Below, piece by piece: positions 45,930 through 60,526 of a DNA stretch of 64,000 nucleotides; position 1 is the stretch's first letter, and each line of letters begins with the position of its first letter. Under the pieces are notes generated by a model. The model did no database searches. It was not told the DNA's origin and saw nothing but the letters and a program-made list of their open reading frames with translations. The position numbers were made by a program, and so were the translations under genes. Source of the DNA: Poecilobothrus nobilitatus. Lineage: Eukaryota > Arthropoda > Insecta > Diptera > Dolichopodidae. The DNA lies in contig OX352772.1 in NCBI GenBank assembly GCA_947095535.1, positions 170,586,613-170,650,612 of the forward strand, read 5' to 3'.

Positions 45930-48680
45930 AGCATTGAAGTAACACTGGGGTCGTTGATCAAAATTGCACATTATCTAAATAACCCAGTGCTGTTTGAGAC
46001 ACTGCAGCCTAAGTGTATGCATTATACTCCATTTTCTAACTAATGTACATTTTATAGATATTGACAAGATCAGATGCGGAAAAGTAAGTTTTGCAGCGAT
46101 ACAAAATAACCCAAACATTTAGCTGCATACTAAGCTACACTAAAAATGTGATTTGACCAAGTCAATTTTTGGTTTAACTCGATGTCCAGCATGTTTAAAT
46201 CCGTTGAATGCTGCAAGACTTCTCCCTGAAATAGTAGGTTAGGAACAGTAGTGGCAATTTTCCGCGAGGTCAGACAGCATTGTGTTTTTTTGGTATTGAA
46301 CTCAACTCTGTTGCCTTCACCCCATTTTTGAATTTTTGCTAAATCGTTATTTAGCTCACTCAAAACTCATAGGAAACTACAAGGGTGCTGCCGTCTGCGA
46401 AACTATGGATCGGATTGGAGGTTAATGAGAGTAGGTCTTTGATAAATATTAAGAAGATAGTTGGGGATAACACTGATCCCTTGCGGACATCACCATTTAT
46501 ATTGAGTTTGTGAGATGAATATCCATCGACCAGCACACGAATCGTGCGACTCGAAAGAAAATCTCCAATCCATTTTAGAGAGACTCTACCTAGACCTAAT
46601 GCTTTACATTTTGCCAATAGAGCAGCGTTGCAAACTCAATCGAAAGCCTTAGAAATATCAAGAGCCACAACATCAGACTCACCAGAATGATGAAGGTTGA
46701 TGCTTAGCTTCTCACAAAGGTAAGTCATGAGATCACCGGTTGAACGACCGGCTCTGAACCCGTATTGACGATCATGAAGCAAACCTTTGTGGTCCAGGTA
46801 ATTCAGAAGGTTTTGGATCACTATTTTCTCTATTACCTTGGAGATCACCAAAGTTATAGCAATAGGGCGGTATTTGGAGGAATCGCTTTTATTACCTTTT
46901 TTGGGAATGTGCAACCTTCCATTGGGTAGGATGAATACCCGAAGTAAAGGAGAGCTAGGAAAGATTGCACAGAGGTTTTGAAATAGTGGAGTAGGTATTT
47001 TTAAGCACCTTGGCGGTTTTACCATCTGGACCGGCTGGCTTATTTGTATCAAGATTTTTTTAAATTTTCATCACCACCCTCATCCTAAAGTAAGTTTTAT
47101 CGAAGGAGCAGCCAGCTCATGAAACAGAAGGTGGCACCTGAGCTGACTGTGACAGTGGCGAATTGAAAGCGAACTGCTTGCAAAATAAGTTCGCTTTCTC
47201 TTTTGAATCTGATATGGTTCTGTTATTATTATCACTAGGTGGTGGAAAGGAAGAGCCTCTAACGTCTTCCTTTAGACTTTTGCCAAATGACCAAAAAGAT
47301 TTGCTATTCTTTGGCATGTATATGATTTTACGTTTCAACTTTTGGTTGAACAAGAATTTTTGCTTTTTGATAACTCTCTTACATTTGTTTGTCACCACTA
47401 TATATTTGGCCCTGCGAGCCTCCGACCTATTGTTTTTGAACTGTTTAAAAGCCTTCCATTTTCTAGAAATGGTTTCTTTGTAAATACGATTAAACCAAGA
47501 TTTGGGACTCCTCGGAGTGATTCGTTAAACAGAATGACGAATAAAAGGCTCTAAAAAAGTTGTTAAGGCCCTCTCAGTCAGCATGGCTGTAAAGCCAAAC
47601 TAAGTTTTTGGGAGGGGACCTCTGGTTGGAAATTGGGCTTACCCGGAAACTTGTGTTAACCAAACAATTGTCGGAATTACCCAGGGGGCAACCAACTGAA
47701 ATCACATTATTTTCAGGGTGTGTGGTGAGAAACAGATCCTAGAGGTGACCTTCATGATCAGCACGGTCCGGGATCCTAGTGGGATTTCGGACAAGTTGAC
47801 AAAGGTGGAACAGTGTGGAACTTGTTTCCTAATTGAATTTTGACTCGGGGAGATGTTGCTAGAAAAATGAAGCCAGTCCCTGTTATGAATGTTGAAATAT
47901 CCAGCCAGAACAAATTCAGTTTCTGGAGATGCGTCCAAAATTTCATTGATCTTGTTCGATAGATTTTCAATTTCCATAGCAGTTTCTTGTTCATTTGAGT
48001 TGGATGATCTGTATAGGAAACAGAAATGTATGACATGCTTTTCAACGAGAATTTTGACCCAAATGTAATGAAAGGTTGGGCTAGAACATTTATATTTTGG
48101 AAGTGTGTCATTTTTTATATAGACAGCGATATCTCTTTTGGGTACGAAGTGTGAAATAAGTGAGTAGCCGGTAATATTAAAGTTATCATTGTGGTTACTG
48201 ACTTGTGTTTCAAATAGGGCTAAGATTGCTAGTTTATTTGAACTAAGATGGCAATCGACGGCATGAAAATTAGTTTACAACCCGCGTATGTTACAGAAAC
48301 TAACATTAAAATTTGTAATTTTGATGGAAAGAAAGAAAAGCTAAAATAATAAATAATAATATTAAAAATGAAATGTAGTTTAAAATTAAAATCAAAAGCA
48401 AAATTAAAATGAAATCAGAGTTAAAATTGTAATCAAAATAAAATTTAGACTTAAAATCAATTTTAAAATTAACCGAGATCAAAATCTGACTTAAGATAAA
48501 TTAAAGTATGTAAATTAAGATTAAAGTAAAAATTAAACTTAACAAAAATTAAAATTTATTCAAAATTAAAATCAAAAGTAAAAGTGCACGATTTAAATAA
48601 TCCGAACTTGACAACACTTTAAAATAAATTACTATCAATGTCAATATCAATACTTTATATCAACATTAATACTTTTTCAA
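45930..48680 (-). pseudogene. LINE-A ORF2 remnant, copy 2, with 5' region
   Basis: Duplicate of 2258-4718. It keeps motif A as LDISKAFD (copy 1 has S for F) and shares the FADG and GYFN inactivating changes, which therefore predate the duplication. A small deletion near 47819 shifts the endonuclease frame. Positions 48370-48640, absent from copy 1, are an A-rich 5' region built of irregular AAAATTAAAATC-like words. The same region occurs in reverse complement at 34130-34390. Confidence 0.85.
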
Positions 48681-50219
48681 TTTAACAATAGCTCTTGCAA
48701 ATCTTATCTTCTTTATTTCTTTATTTCATTGAATTATAATATTCAGCATAGCCCTGTCAAGATACCAGCTACTATAGCAATTTTTGATCATGTGTTTTGC
48801 AATGATTTATCTATTAGTACATAGCTAGCATTGAATGTGATATAAGTTCTCATAATATCGTTATAAGTCCTAGTTTTTGGGGATGGGATTTATGTACGTT
48901 GTCTTCCACTGGGTGGGACACCTACCCGAAAAAAGAGTGAAATGGTGGATATTTCAAAATGGTTTCGCAATAGTTGAAAAAGTATTTTTAAGAACTGTAC
49001 TTTTTTTATCTATTTTTTTTTTCTTTATTTATTTCAATATACTTAAAAATTGGCTTTACAAATTAAGCTTATAATATAAAAGTTAAATATATCATAATTT
49101 TTCTATAATAAAACAGAACAATTTTAAGAATAAAATTCATTAACAAGAATCAGAAAGTAATTTAAAATGAAAATGAAAATAAAATTTCACAGGTATAGTT
49201 TAATGCAACCAATAATATTTTGATAAATTTGAAGTACAGTTTCGCGGTTAAAACACTAATCAAACTGAAAAATGATGTTTAGATAGGAGAATTGCATGGT
49301 ATAATTTCTTTGATTTTGATATGCTCCAAAAAACATATCTGCTGAAATTGAAATCAACGGCAGAAAAATTATCATTAAATAAATGCTGAGAATTTGCTAT
49401 TGGTTCAAAGAGACCATAGTTAGTTCTATGACTTTGAGAACACAAAAATCTTAAGCTTGTAAACTGGAATACATTACGAATATATATCCTATTAAAAAGG
49501 CCAAGAATAGAAAGACAGTTAATTGTTGCAGTTAAGACATCATAGAAGAATATAACAGAAGAAATATTCCGGCTGCTCTAAAGAGTAAATAACTTAATGA
49601 GTTGACATTTAAATAGATAATCAGAAATCTGAGGTTGCCAGTCGAACCTTTGCTGTCTCCGCGAAACTCCTCATTTGACATTTAAATTAGACAAGCTGAC
49701 TTTTCTGGATCCAAAAACAGTCAACAACGGGGAGAATACATGGTCTCTGTATTGACAGGGGTCGTGATGAGGTGGAGATGAAACATGTACCAAATATCAC
49801 TCTCCTACACCAGTTTCCGATCGCTGTATCTATCACTCTTGTATGTTTAAAAAGGTTCTCTCTTTTTAAATATTGTATTTGCACAAATGCGATTAAAACA
49901 GGATTTGAGTGACCTTTTAATATAGACAAGTATGTAGGCTTGCGTCCCTAAGAGAATTATTTCACTAATCACAAAGTCAATACTTCTGTGGCTAAAGCAC
50001 AGACACCAATCAATAGTTTTAAAAAATTCTGTTTAACTTTGTCACTTAGTATAGAAATTCTATACTAGTTTTTTTGCTATAGGCTATTTTTTTGAGTAGT
50101 CTAAGTACTCTGGTATTATTGAATTTTCTCATTATTACTGAGTACTCTGGTATCTCGAAGCTTGCATAATTCAAACAGTTAGCCGAACACCCAAGATGAA
50201 ACCTCACTGAGAAAATTCA
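48681..50219 (-). pseudogene. Repeat Z and LINE-B remnant, copy 2
   Basis: Z occupies 48681-49002 and LINE-B 49003-50219. This duplicates 4719-6310 with a 57-bp deletion near 49717 that removes part of the linker-side sequence. Confidence 0.65.
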
Positions 50220-50812
50220 AATTTCAGAAACGTAGAAGATGCTCTTGGGATAAATCTGACACCCTTGTAAACAATTTCAAGTTTCTATCTTTATTAATTT
50301 CGAAGATATGCTTATTAGTCCTTGGGAGGCGTGTGTCAGGTACCCGAATTGCCACTCCAATTAAAGAAAACATGTCAGAATACCCTTGTACTAAAAATAA
50401 AGGTTCTATCTTTGTTGGTTGTGGAGATATACTCTTTTGCTCTGGGACTCTTTCGGCAGCTTCCAAGATCCGAACCCATGAACCAAATCCTCCCAAATTT
50501 CAGAAACATAAATAAAACACGAAAAAACACCACTGTACCAAATTTAAAGATTCTATTTTAGTTGGGCTTGAAGATAATCTCGTTTGCTCTGGGGCTCGTT
50601 CGGAAGCCTCTAAGATTCGAACCCTTGAACCAAATCTTCTCAAATTTAAGAGACTTAAATCAAACATGAAAGAACACCATTCTGCCAAACTTAAAAGTTA
50701 TATGTTTGTTGGTTTTGGAGATAATCTCATTTGCTCTGGGGCTCGTTCAGAAGCTTTCAAAATCCAAACCCATTGCCCAAACCCTCTTAAATTTCAGAGA
50801 CGTAAATCAAAC
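50220..50812 (-). mobile_element. HINE fragment, copy 2
   Basis: Duplicate of 6311-6936, with about 22 bp lost near 50362. Confidence 0.78.
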
Positions 50813-51452
50813 ATAAATCATCATAATAATAATAATAACAATAATAATCTTAATAATAATGATAATAATAACAATAAAATAATAATAATAATAAAATAAT
50901 AATAATAATAGTAATAATAACAATAATTATAATAATAATAATAATAATAATAATAGATGCTACAGTGGAGCTATCTTTGGTTATATTATGCAAGTAAGGT
51001 GTTATATACTGCTGCATGTTGTAATCCACTGATGTCGCTGACCCTGTAGTAAAATAATAATAATAACAAGAATACTATAATACCAATAATAATAGCCGCT
51101 ACAGTGATAGTGGTGGTTGCCTTCAATATTTACCTCATGTAGTACGGTGTTATATACTAATACATGTTGTAACTTTTGTAACGGCTATGATCACTGTTAG
51201 CAAAATATTAATAATAATAATAGCCGGCTTCATTGTTTCCCTACAGTCCACTCCCAATTCAATGTTTCCGTGTCGATTTCCTATCCTTTCCTATCCCTGC
51301 TCCGTAGCCAATATTCTATATTCGCAAATAAGGGTTTCATCTTATTATATAGGATAAAGGTGGAGGTGGGTTTAGTCAGTAAGAATCTGACACTACCAAG
51401 CGGGAAATTCTTGGTGTCTTTGGAAGATTCCCACTTCCCTTAGGAAAAAAAA
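50813..51452 (+). mobile_element. Element X, 5'-truncated, copy 2
   Basis: Duplicate of 6937-7573, with different AAT tract lengths (50824-50955). Confidence 0.7.
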
Positions 51453-54400
51453 CGTAGTAAAAATGCAACGTTGATCCTAATTTATACATACATAATTATT
51501 ATAATGTTGACATTGGTTGTTAGTAATAATTATAACTGTGTTTTAAGTGAATGAAACACGTGCGTTGAATTCATTATTAATAAATAGTAAATAGTTTTGC
51601 ATAGTGAAGTAAAGAAGTGTTTTTAAGATGTGAAAAAGAAATTTTTTGTGTATTTCTAATAAAAATAATGGCTCCTTTAAGTTTTGAATTTTTTAAAGGA
51701 AAACAACAATAACTCTGTGAATAACTCTTTTCAAAAGATGAAAACAAAATTTACAAAAAAAAGTATTTATAAAAACAATATAACTTATATTTGCTATAAA
51801 AATAATTGTAATGCAAAAGTGATTTTTTTTTAAAATAGAAATTGTGTAAGAAAACCGATGACTTCTTATCAACATAACCATGAAAGTGATCGGAAAGATC
51901 TATATGATGAATTGATTGCTTTGTATTAAAGTAATGTTAAATGCAAAAACTCATCAGTATCTATTGGCAAGCCAAATACATTAAGTGAAATAAGATCAGC
52001 ATTTATATCTGTATGCTCTGAATAAGGCCTTATTGCATTTTCATTTATGTATGCATAAAAATATATAGCAATGGTTTTTTATTTATTTTTAGAAATTAAA
52101 ACTGTAATAGTTATTATTTTTAGGGTTTTAGTTCAATACAAAAAATTTTGGCATAAGTTCGTTTTTATTTGGGCGTAAGTTCGGAGAGCCTTTGTTTTTT
52201 TTATCTATTATTCCAGCGCTTTATGACCAATGCAAGAAATAGTTACGACATTGAATTAATAATACAATTACAGGAAAATAAAAAAAAAGAACAAAAAACC
52301 GAAAACAAAATAAGAATATAATAATAATAAAAAATAAAGTAAATCAAAACGCAAAGATTCATTTTTAATAAATTAAGTTATAAAATAAATAATTTTGAGC
52401 AGATTACTTGAACAATCTACTAACAATACAAATCTTTTCAGCTGATGGCTAATTCTGTTTGAAATTTTGTAAATTTCTAAAATTTGTTATTATTAAGAGG
52501 TTAGTCCATTTGGTAGTTTTTGCTATTTAAATAAAGATAAGGCTTACATCGCCTTTTTGAATCGAACGTGTTAACTTGAATTTAAAGTTTATTTTGATCA
52601 AATCGAAAACAAATTTGAGAAAAAGCATCTGAAAGTGAAAAAAAAGGATTAAAAAAATTACAAAAAAATAAATAAAAGAAAACAAACCTAAAGTTGTGAT
52701 CAAGTATTCAAAGAAACAGAAACTTAAAGAACTTAAAAGTTTGAATTCAATCAATGAGCGTTTGAAACATAAACAAAAATTGAGTGGATTAAGAGCTTAT
52801 TTCTGCAGTAAAAAATAGCGTTTTCCTCGTGCAAAAAGAGTTTCAATGAAAAAAATAAAATACAATAAAAATATTAATAAACATTGATAAATAAAAAGTT
52901 TCAAGTGTAAACTAAAAAAATTAAAACTTTGGGAAAAATTAAGAAAACATTCACAAAAATTGAAGAAAGCAAGCTGTGAAATAAAAAAAAAACAATAAAC
53001 CAAAAAGCCAACAGCAAGGAAAAAAAATTAAACAAGATAAAAAACAAAACAATCATTAGTGCGTAAAAAAATTAAACTGAACAAAATTGGTGACTTTCCA
53101 GTTCCTCTTGGTGACTTTCGAATTCCTCTTGGTGACTTTCGAGTTTTCCACCAACTCTCGTATAAAAAAAAAAAAAAAAACCTAAAAATAAGAAAGAAAA
53201 AAAAAAGAAAATAGAGCTCCTGACAAAAAGTAATACAAAAAAAAACAAATAGTTCAACAAAACAAAAAAAGAAATCTTTTCATCAAACGAACAAAACAAA
53301 CACAAGGGGCATCAAAATAGCTGCACCGAAGGAGCGAAAATTATTGGAAGTTCTTGACTTTGAGGACGAAGAAGATCGGATGCGAAAGCCTTGTATATAA
53401 CTTACAAAAACAATGAATGGAAATACCTAATAATATTCGTAAAGCAAGGCGACCCGATGAAAATAATGAAGGAATATAACATATTCGCTGTGAATAAAAC
53501 CTTGCAAGGCATATTGACCACCTTTAAGGCAGAATGTAACAAAGATGGGAATATTCTTATACATAGTGACAATAATCATTTATTCTTATCCAAGTTGAAA
53601 ATAAACAACTTGGTGAAAATAACACTGAAGAATTACACAAATATCCAATAATAGCAAAATATATGAAGAGTTGAACGAATCGAAAGGAGTCTTCTATGGA
53701 AACAAACCACATAAAAACAACATTACACCAAAATTTACCTTCAAAGTAACTTATCGGTTCGAATCCATTCAATAGATCCAACAAATAAAAATAGGCTATT
53801 ATAATAAAAGAAAATCAAGCAGCAATAAGCCAGCAACAAGGTGATAACAATGAAGAAAAGAAACTAATTCTCGAAATCATCCAAAAAATTAAAACAGATT
53901 TTAAGGATACAAAAAAACAATAATAAACTTACTAAATAAAAAAATAATAATAAAAACAGAAATAACAACAAGAACAATAAAAATAACAAAGAACAGGATG
54001 AAAACGCAAACAATAAAAATGGAACAGGAAAAATAAATATAAATAACAGCAACATCAACAATAAAAACGAAAATAACTCAAACAATGACACAAACAAAAA
54101 TAAAACAGAATGAGGAACAAAAAAACAACTCCAATAATAAAAAAAGAAGAAAATAATAATCTCACGAACAACAATAGCAATAGCAACAATCAAAACAACA
54201 ACCACAACTTTAACTTATATCCCCTCTTGTTAGAATGACAAAACAATCACTAACAGAGGATTGCCAATACGTTTTATCAAGAGTTAGAGAAGAGAAAATT
54301 CTTCATAATGTAAGACTTTTTCTTGCTTATTTACATAACGATTCATATAATCGCGTTATAGAGGGTAAAACAAGAACTCATTTATCTGTTGTCATCCACA

Positions 54401-57329
54401 ATGAGGGCCTATTATCTAATTTCAAAGATTTGTATAATCTTTATCTTAGATACCACAAAGATATAGGCTTCATAACAAAAGAGGTTGAAGAGGACCTTAA
54501 GGCTTATCGTAGGTAACAACAACCACAACTTGAAAACTTCATACGGAAACGAAATGGACGTAAGCGTGTCGCTTATGCGTCTTATGGGACCTAGACCTTA
54601 CACCTTATGGGTCTTAGATTCACATGTCCGGATCGCACAAAGATTTATCGCAAACTACATAGAGAGTAGTGTGGAGTACAATGAGAATCCTAAATGACAA
54701 GAACACATACCCATCCAGATATTCCAAGAAACAAATGAAGAAGTGGCAAGGACAAAAAAAAACAAAGCAAAATTAAACCAAGTAAAAAGACATCATAGAT
54801 TTAAAGAAGACTTGCAAGGTTGGAATGGATTTCAGAAAGTCGAACGTTGCCTAGCCCTTATTCTCCACCCCCTACCAAATATAGCGGCAACGAACCTTAC
54901 AAAAACGATCAGATATGCAGCAAACTAAACCGCCTCTGCCATCTAAAAACATCATAGAAAACCGCAATGGTTTAACAGAAAAATAATAGAATTACAGAAA
55001 GAAGTTCGGGAAAGATGACACAGACTCAAACAAAATATGAGCCGAGAAAACCTAATAGAGTTTAAAAAACTCAATATTTTCCTTAAAGAGGAAGAAAAAG
55101 ATGCAAGAACAGCCTTTTGTGTGAGATTTGCCAACAACACCAAAACAATGCGGAGGGACACCAGAAAAATCGTTGGACAACACAAAAAATGGCAAAAAAT
55201 AATGTTAAATTTAAATGGTAAACTCACGCAAAATAATGAAGAAATTGTCGAAACACTCGCAAAGGAGTACGTAAGAGAAATAAGAAACGAGATTAAAAAC
55301 CCAGAAATATATCAACAAGCTGTCCAACCAAGGAACCAAAGCAAATATAATAACAAAAAATAACGACTGAGGAATTTTTTATTTTTTTTTGATGCATTTC
55401 TCTGTCACGTAAATGTGGTCAGAAAATTACACAGCCTTTCCTGTTCCGGCGTGGCTGTAAATGTCTTAAGGGGGAATAACTCTTACGACGTGTGTGGGAT
55501 TCGAACCCACACTAACTCGGTGTTTACAGCGTATTTTATACGCTCTTACCAACTAGGCCACTGACGCCCCCGACTGAGGAAGTGTAACGGGTGCTAAAGA
55601 TAATAGCGAGAACATTCCCCGGAGAAGGGACAGGGTCACATCCAGAATGGTACAAAATGGAGGAACAAGATTCCTAACAAGAATAGTAAAGCTTTACAAT
55701 GAAAAACGGAAAAGAATCCAGGAGCCGAAAACCTATGGTTTTATCTTGTTGGTATTCGTCTTCTCCAAACTTTGGAAAAGGTTATAGCAAAGAGGATAAA
55801 CTTTGTAATAGTAAACAAAGGGCATAAAAACCTGCATGGTCTCAGACCAAAGCGGGGCACCACAAATAGACCACTTGATGAGGAAGAAACACGCCAACAT
55901 TCTGTTCAAATGCGTTTGACCTAGTCAAAAAAGTAGCCATAATAAAACAAATACAAAAAAGGAATATGGGAAGAATCGAAAAGTACATAAAGAACCTACT
56001 CAGCAGAAAGCAATTCACAATAAAAGCAAACGAAACTTCTTGAACTAACATGAACTAACATGAAGCAAAATAACATGAACTACTTGCCGCAAATAAAAAT
56101 CCTTGGTCTGACAATAGAGAAAAACATAATCAACATATTAAAACATAGTGAGTCAGGTAGACAAAGCGGTCACATTCTTGAAAAATGTGCCTATAATTGA
56201 AATGGACTTACAACACAGACGGACAATACAATAATACAACATCAAAATACAAAAATTAATAAATAAAGCCACTAAAACCGCCACTGAAGTTCTAAAGCGC
56301 ACTAACATTGAGTAATTAAGTACTGTAATGAAAATCCCCACTTTCATGATCAGGAGGGATAAATTGCGGCCAGTACGGCATCCAAAAGCATAATAGACAA
56401 AAATAACTCACTACACAATACAGTACACAGAAAATAAAAACCCAAGAAACAACACGCACAAATAAGCAATTATAGAAAGAAGTATCATCTAATACAAACA
56501 AACATAAAACTCAAAGCAAATACAGAAACCAGGCACCATATCCCTCCGTGGGGAATGAATTAACCAAAAATAAACCTAACAATTTCACAATTCACCAAAA
56601 CATCTACCAACATTCAAAGATACTGAAAGTTAGCTGCGGAAATAGCGGAAGAGTACAAAAACTGAATGCAACTATTTTCAGATGCGTTAAAAACCAAAAA
56701 AAGCATAGCTTACACAGTAACGACAGAAGATCGAGTAAGTACCAACGGAGACATGGACTTCCTTACAACCTCCTAGATGGCCGAATGATATATATACACT
56801 AAAAGAAGCTATAAAATATGCACCCCAAAACAAAGAAGAAAATCGATTATTCACACTGCAAGTACTCCAGAACACGAACACTACCGAGCTCGAACTTTGT
56901 GAAATGCAATAAAATCTACACTTAACCAAAGATAGAATTAAGATAACATGAACTTCAGATCACAGTAAAAGGGAATGAACTAGCTGTCACAGCCCAATTA
57001 AACGCAACTAAGAAGACCAATAGTTAGTTATACCCAAGAAATAGCTCAGATAAAAGGGAGCCAGTCGCATGCATTAATGCACGAAGCAGTATCGGAAATC
57101 CAAAAGCTAAATTATAAAAACATGAAAAACTGCGGTGACCGAAACACCCAGATGAAAATCATCAGACTACAAATGGAAGAAACACTGGCAACAACAATCA
57201 GACATTTGTTTAAAGAATATCTAAACAACCCAAATAAACCAGAAGCGAAAATACGGGAACGAAAAAAGAAGATATACGCAAATTAAAAAAAAATACCTAA
57301 AAATATACCTAATAAATAAATATTTTTTA
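51453..57329 (+). pseudogene. LINE-C plus arm, copy 2
   Basis: Duplicate of 7574-13330. It keeps about 160 bp of ORF1 missing from copy 1 (53391-53560, with YNIFAVNKTLQGIL and FKAECNKDGNILIH), so its gag remnant reads further. The 93-codon frame at 54235-54516 is unbroken here, whereas copy 1 has a 1-bp frameshift near 10460. The zinc-knuckle segment is missing here too, so that deletion predates the block duplication. SINE-S lies at 55375-55570. Confidence 0.75.
55375..55570 (-). mobile_element. SINE-S, copy 2
   Basis: Duplicate of 11379-11574 with identical 11-bp target duplications (55364-55374, 55571-55581). Confidence 0.9.
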
Positions 57330-57895
57330 TATCATTTGCCAGTTTATTTTTAAATTTAAATATCATGCCATTTAGAGCATTTCATTTTTTTGACCAATTC
57401 AAGCTTTTATTAAAGATAATTCTTAAGAACTTTATTACCCTCTTCAAGCGTATCACTACCAACTCAAGCTATAACTTTGTTAATATTTGGTTGATGTAAT
57501 TTAAAATTAATGATTTTTGTTTTAGACGTATTCATAATAGTTCTCTTTACTTTGAAGTAATCACACAATATTGAAAAATCGTGTGATACATTCGATGTAA
57601 TTGTATTATATCAATCTGCATAAAACTGACTGCAGTCATCAGCAAATAGGTAAAAGTTTGCCTTTAAGCGGTAATTTGTGGATGTTTATTTTTAAATTAT
57701 TTTTCACAGTAATATAAATTAGGAATAATAGTGGTCCTAGAATAAATAATACGAAACTTTGTCTTTGACATCCTGTGCCGCATATATTTATATTAGAAAT
57801 GAGGTCGCTTACAGTGGTCTCTATAAATACAAGTCATTCAACCAAATGTCCCACTACTTTTGAGTAAAAGTCATTGTTCATGTCAATGTCAATAA
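57330..57895 (-). pseudogene. LINE-D RT fragment, copy 2, FADD intact
   Basis: Duplicate of 13331-13905. The FADD codons are at 57635-57646. Confidence 0.75.
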
Positions 57896-60526
57896 TTAGA
57901 TGTGGACATGTATATATATATTCTGAATCAGGATAACCTGCTGAGTCCATTTAACGATGTCCGTCCGTCCGTCCATCCATCCGTCCATCCGTTTGTCCAT
58001 CCGTTCGCACGATAACTGAAAAACTAGTGAAGCTATCTTCATGAAATTTATATAATAGGTTACTAATTACGAAAGGAAGGTTAAGCTCAAATCTGGACAA
58101 AATCGGTCAATGAGTTGGGATTCTGAAAGCTACCGAATGATTCCGGAGCAAGATAGAACCTTAAATTTTTTTACAATGATGTTCCTTCTTGTTTCATTTA
58201 TATCTTTCAAATTTAAGAGGATTTGGTCCATGGATTTGGATTTTAAAAGCTTTCGAACGAGCCCCTGAGCAAATGAGATTATCTCCAAAACCAACAATGA
58301 TATCACCTTTAAATTTGATAGAATGGTGTTCTTTCATGTTTGATTTAAGTCTCTGAAATTTGAGAGGATTTGGTCCATAGATTGGGATTTTAAAAGCATC
58401 CGAACGAGCGCCAGAACAAACGTGATTATCTCCAAAACCAACAAAGATAGAATCTTTGAATTTGGTACAGTGGTGTTCTTTCGTGTTTTATTTATGTTTT
58501 TGAAACTTGGGAAGTTTTGGTGCATGGGTTCGAATCCTGGAAGCTTCCGAACGAGCCCCAGAGCAAACTGTTATATGTCCTACACCAACAAAGATAGAAC
58601 CTTTTATTTTTAGTACAAGGAAATTCTGTTATGTTTCCTTTTCTGAAAAATTGCAAACTGACATCTGAAAGAATTTGAAGCGGTGGGTTCGTATTTTGGA
58701 AACTTCCGGACAAACACAAGAGCAACCGAGCATATCTATAAAAGCAACAAAAGTAGAACCTCTAAATTAGTACAATGGTGTTCTGGCATGTTTTGTTTAT
58801 GTCCCTGAGATGGATTTGATGAATTGGATTGGCAATTCGGATAGCTGACACACGCCTCCCAAGGACTAACAAGCATATCTTCGAAATTAATAAAGGTAGA
58901 AAATTGAAATTTTTTACAAGGGTGTTAAGCATATCTCAAGAGGATGCCTCTTTTACATTCCTGAAATTCGAGTTGAATAACACAGAAAAGGAAAGAAGTT
59001 CAAGCAGCTGCCAAAAAATTATGGATTTTTAATTTAATTCGAATTATTCAGGTGTAGGGTATTAATAAGTCGGTTGCATTGACTTGCTGTTGTTGTTGTT
59101 TCTTAACAGCGTCTCATTTCGCTTTCTAAAGCGTCTCGTCGAGCCACTCAATTCCCTTCATGAAACGCACTATGTCTCCTATATTGAGCATTCTCACCTC
59201 GGAGAAGTGTCCCCATTGATCCTCTCCCAAGGTTCTTTGCCTTAGGGTCCTCAAATTCGGACATTGGCACAGAACGTGAAGTACTGTTTCTGCCTCTTGC
59301 CCACATCCCCTACATAAATTCACTTCCGCTATACCTATTCCTTCGGCGTGAGCCCTTAGCAACAGGTGTCCTGTGCTAATTCCCATGTATATTCTCAGAT
59401 CGGTTCTATTTAGTTTTAGAATTTTCTGAGTCTTTTTACTATTATATTCTCCCCAGAATTCCTTCGTATGTATTGAACCTGGGGATTGCCACCAACTTTC
59501 CTTGGCTCTGGCCTTTGCCCATTAGCTTGTTGCTAATTTTACCGCAGAGTACGGCATACCTACATCTTCTATGTCCACCAGCTGTCTGTTTAATACAGAT
59601 TTTGCTGTCATATCTGCAATTTCTTTACCTGAGTAGCCGGAGTGCGCTGGTATCCCCTGCAGCTTAACTTCGTTTGTTTCCCCCAGCGCATTTAAGGCTT
59701 TCCAGCACTCAATTGTTTTTCTCGACTTGTGCAAACCACCCTCCATAATTCTAACGATTGATTTGCAATCGGTGTGTATGTTTATGATTTTACTCCGTAA
59801 TCTTTTCCGAAGTGGTTCTTTTGCTGCGAATTGTATTGCGACTGCTTCGCACTGACGCACAGCCACGTGTGATGTCACTGTATTCGCAATTCGCATGTTC
59901 AAATCATTTTGGCAGCGTCTGTATACACATTTATTCCAATTTGGTTGGGCACTGTCAATGCCTCGGCAGCTTCCGGGCCATCTATCATATCAGCAGCTTC
60001 CGGGCCAACCCTATCTCTACTATTCGTAGAATTTCCTTGTGACCGACCGAACTTGTGTCGTTACGCCAGTTATCTGTCATGAAGAGCCTCATGATTGTAT
60101 CCATGGATCTTCGTTGGATATAAATTTCTATCGGTTTCTATCCAGGATTGCTGCCATGGACTTCGTCGACGTTGTTCTTGTCGAACCAGTTATACCAAGG
60201 CATCCCTGACGTTGTATTTGCGTTGAGATGTTTCGACACCTGTTGTTTTTTGTGGCTGTCCACCAGACTAGGGAACCGTGTGTTATAATTGGTCATATAA
60301 CACACGTGTAAATGCAATACATGATTCTGGGCGATAGGTCTCATGTCTTACCTACTGCACTTCTGCAGCCCCAGAGCGCTCTTATCGCTTTTTTCTTTTT
60401 CTCATTTAGGTGTTTACTCCACCTGAGCTTTTTATTCAAATACACTGCTAGATATTACACAGTTGGTTGGTAAATTCTAATTGTGCATTGTTTATTCGCA
60501 TCGACTTACTGTTGCATTTACCTGTT
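57896..60526 (+). mobile_element. HINE interrupted by LINE-E, copy 2
   Basis: Duplicate of 13906-16428. It keeps the extra monomer at about 58290-58560 that copy 1 lost by deletion between similar phrases. The GTCY tract is at 57958-58004. Confidence 0.75.
59086..60497 (-). pseudogene. LINE-E, copy 2
   Basis: Duplicate of 14921-16399. The target duplications are GCATTGACTT (59076-59085) and GCATCGACTT (60498-60507), one mismatch. Deletions near 59908 and 59970 remove the first RNase H Asp region. The CCHC segment is at 59126-59386, with CRGCGQEAETVLHVLCQC intact. Confidence 0.85.
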
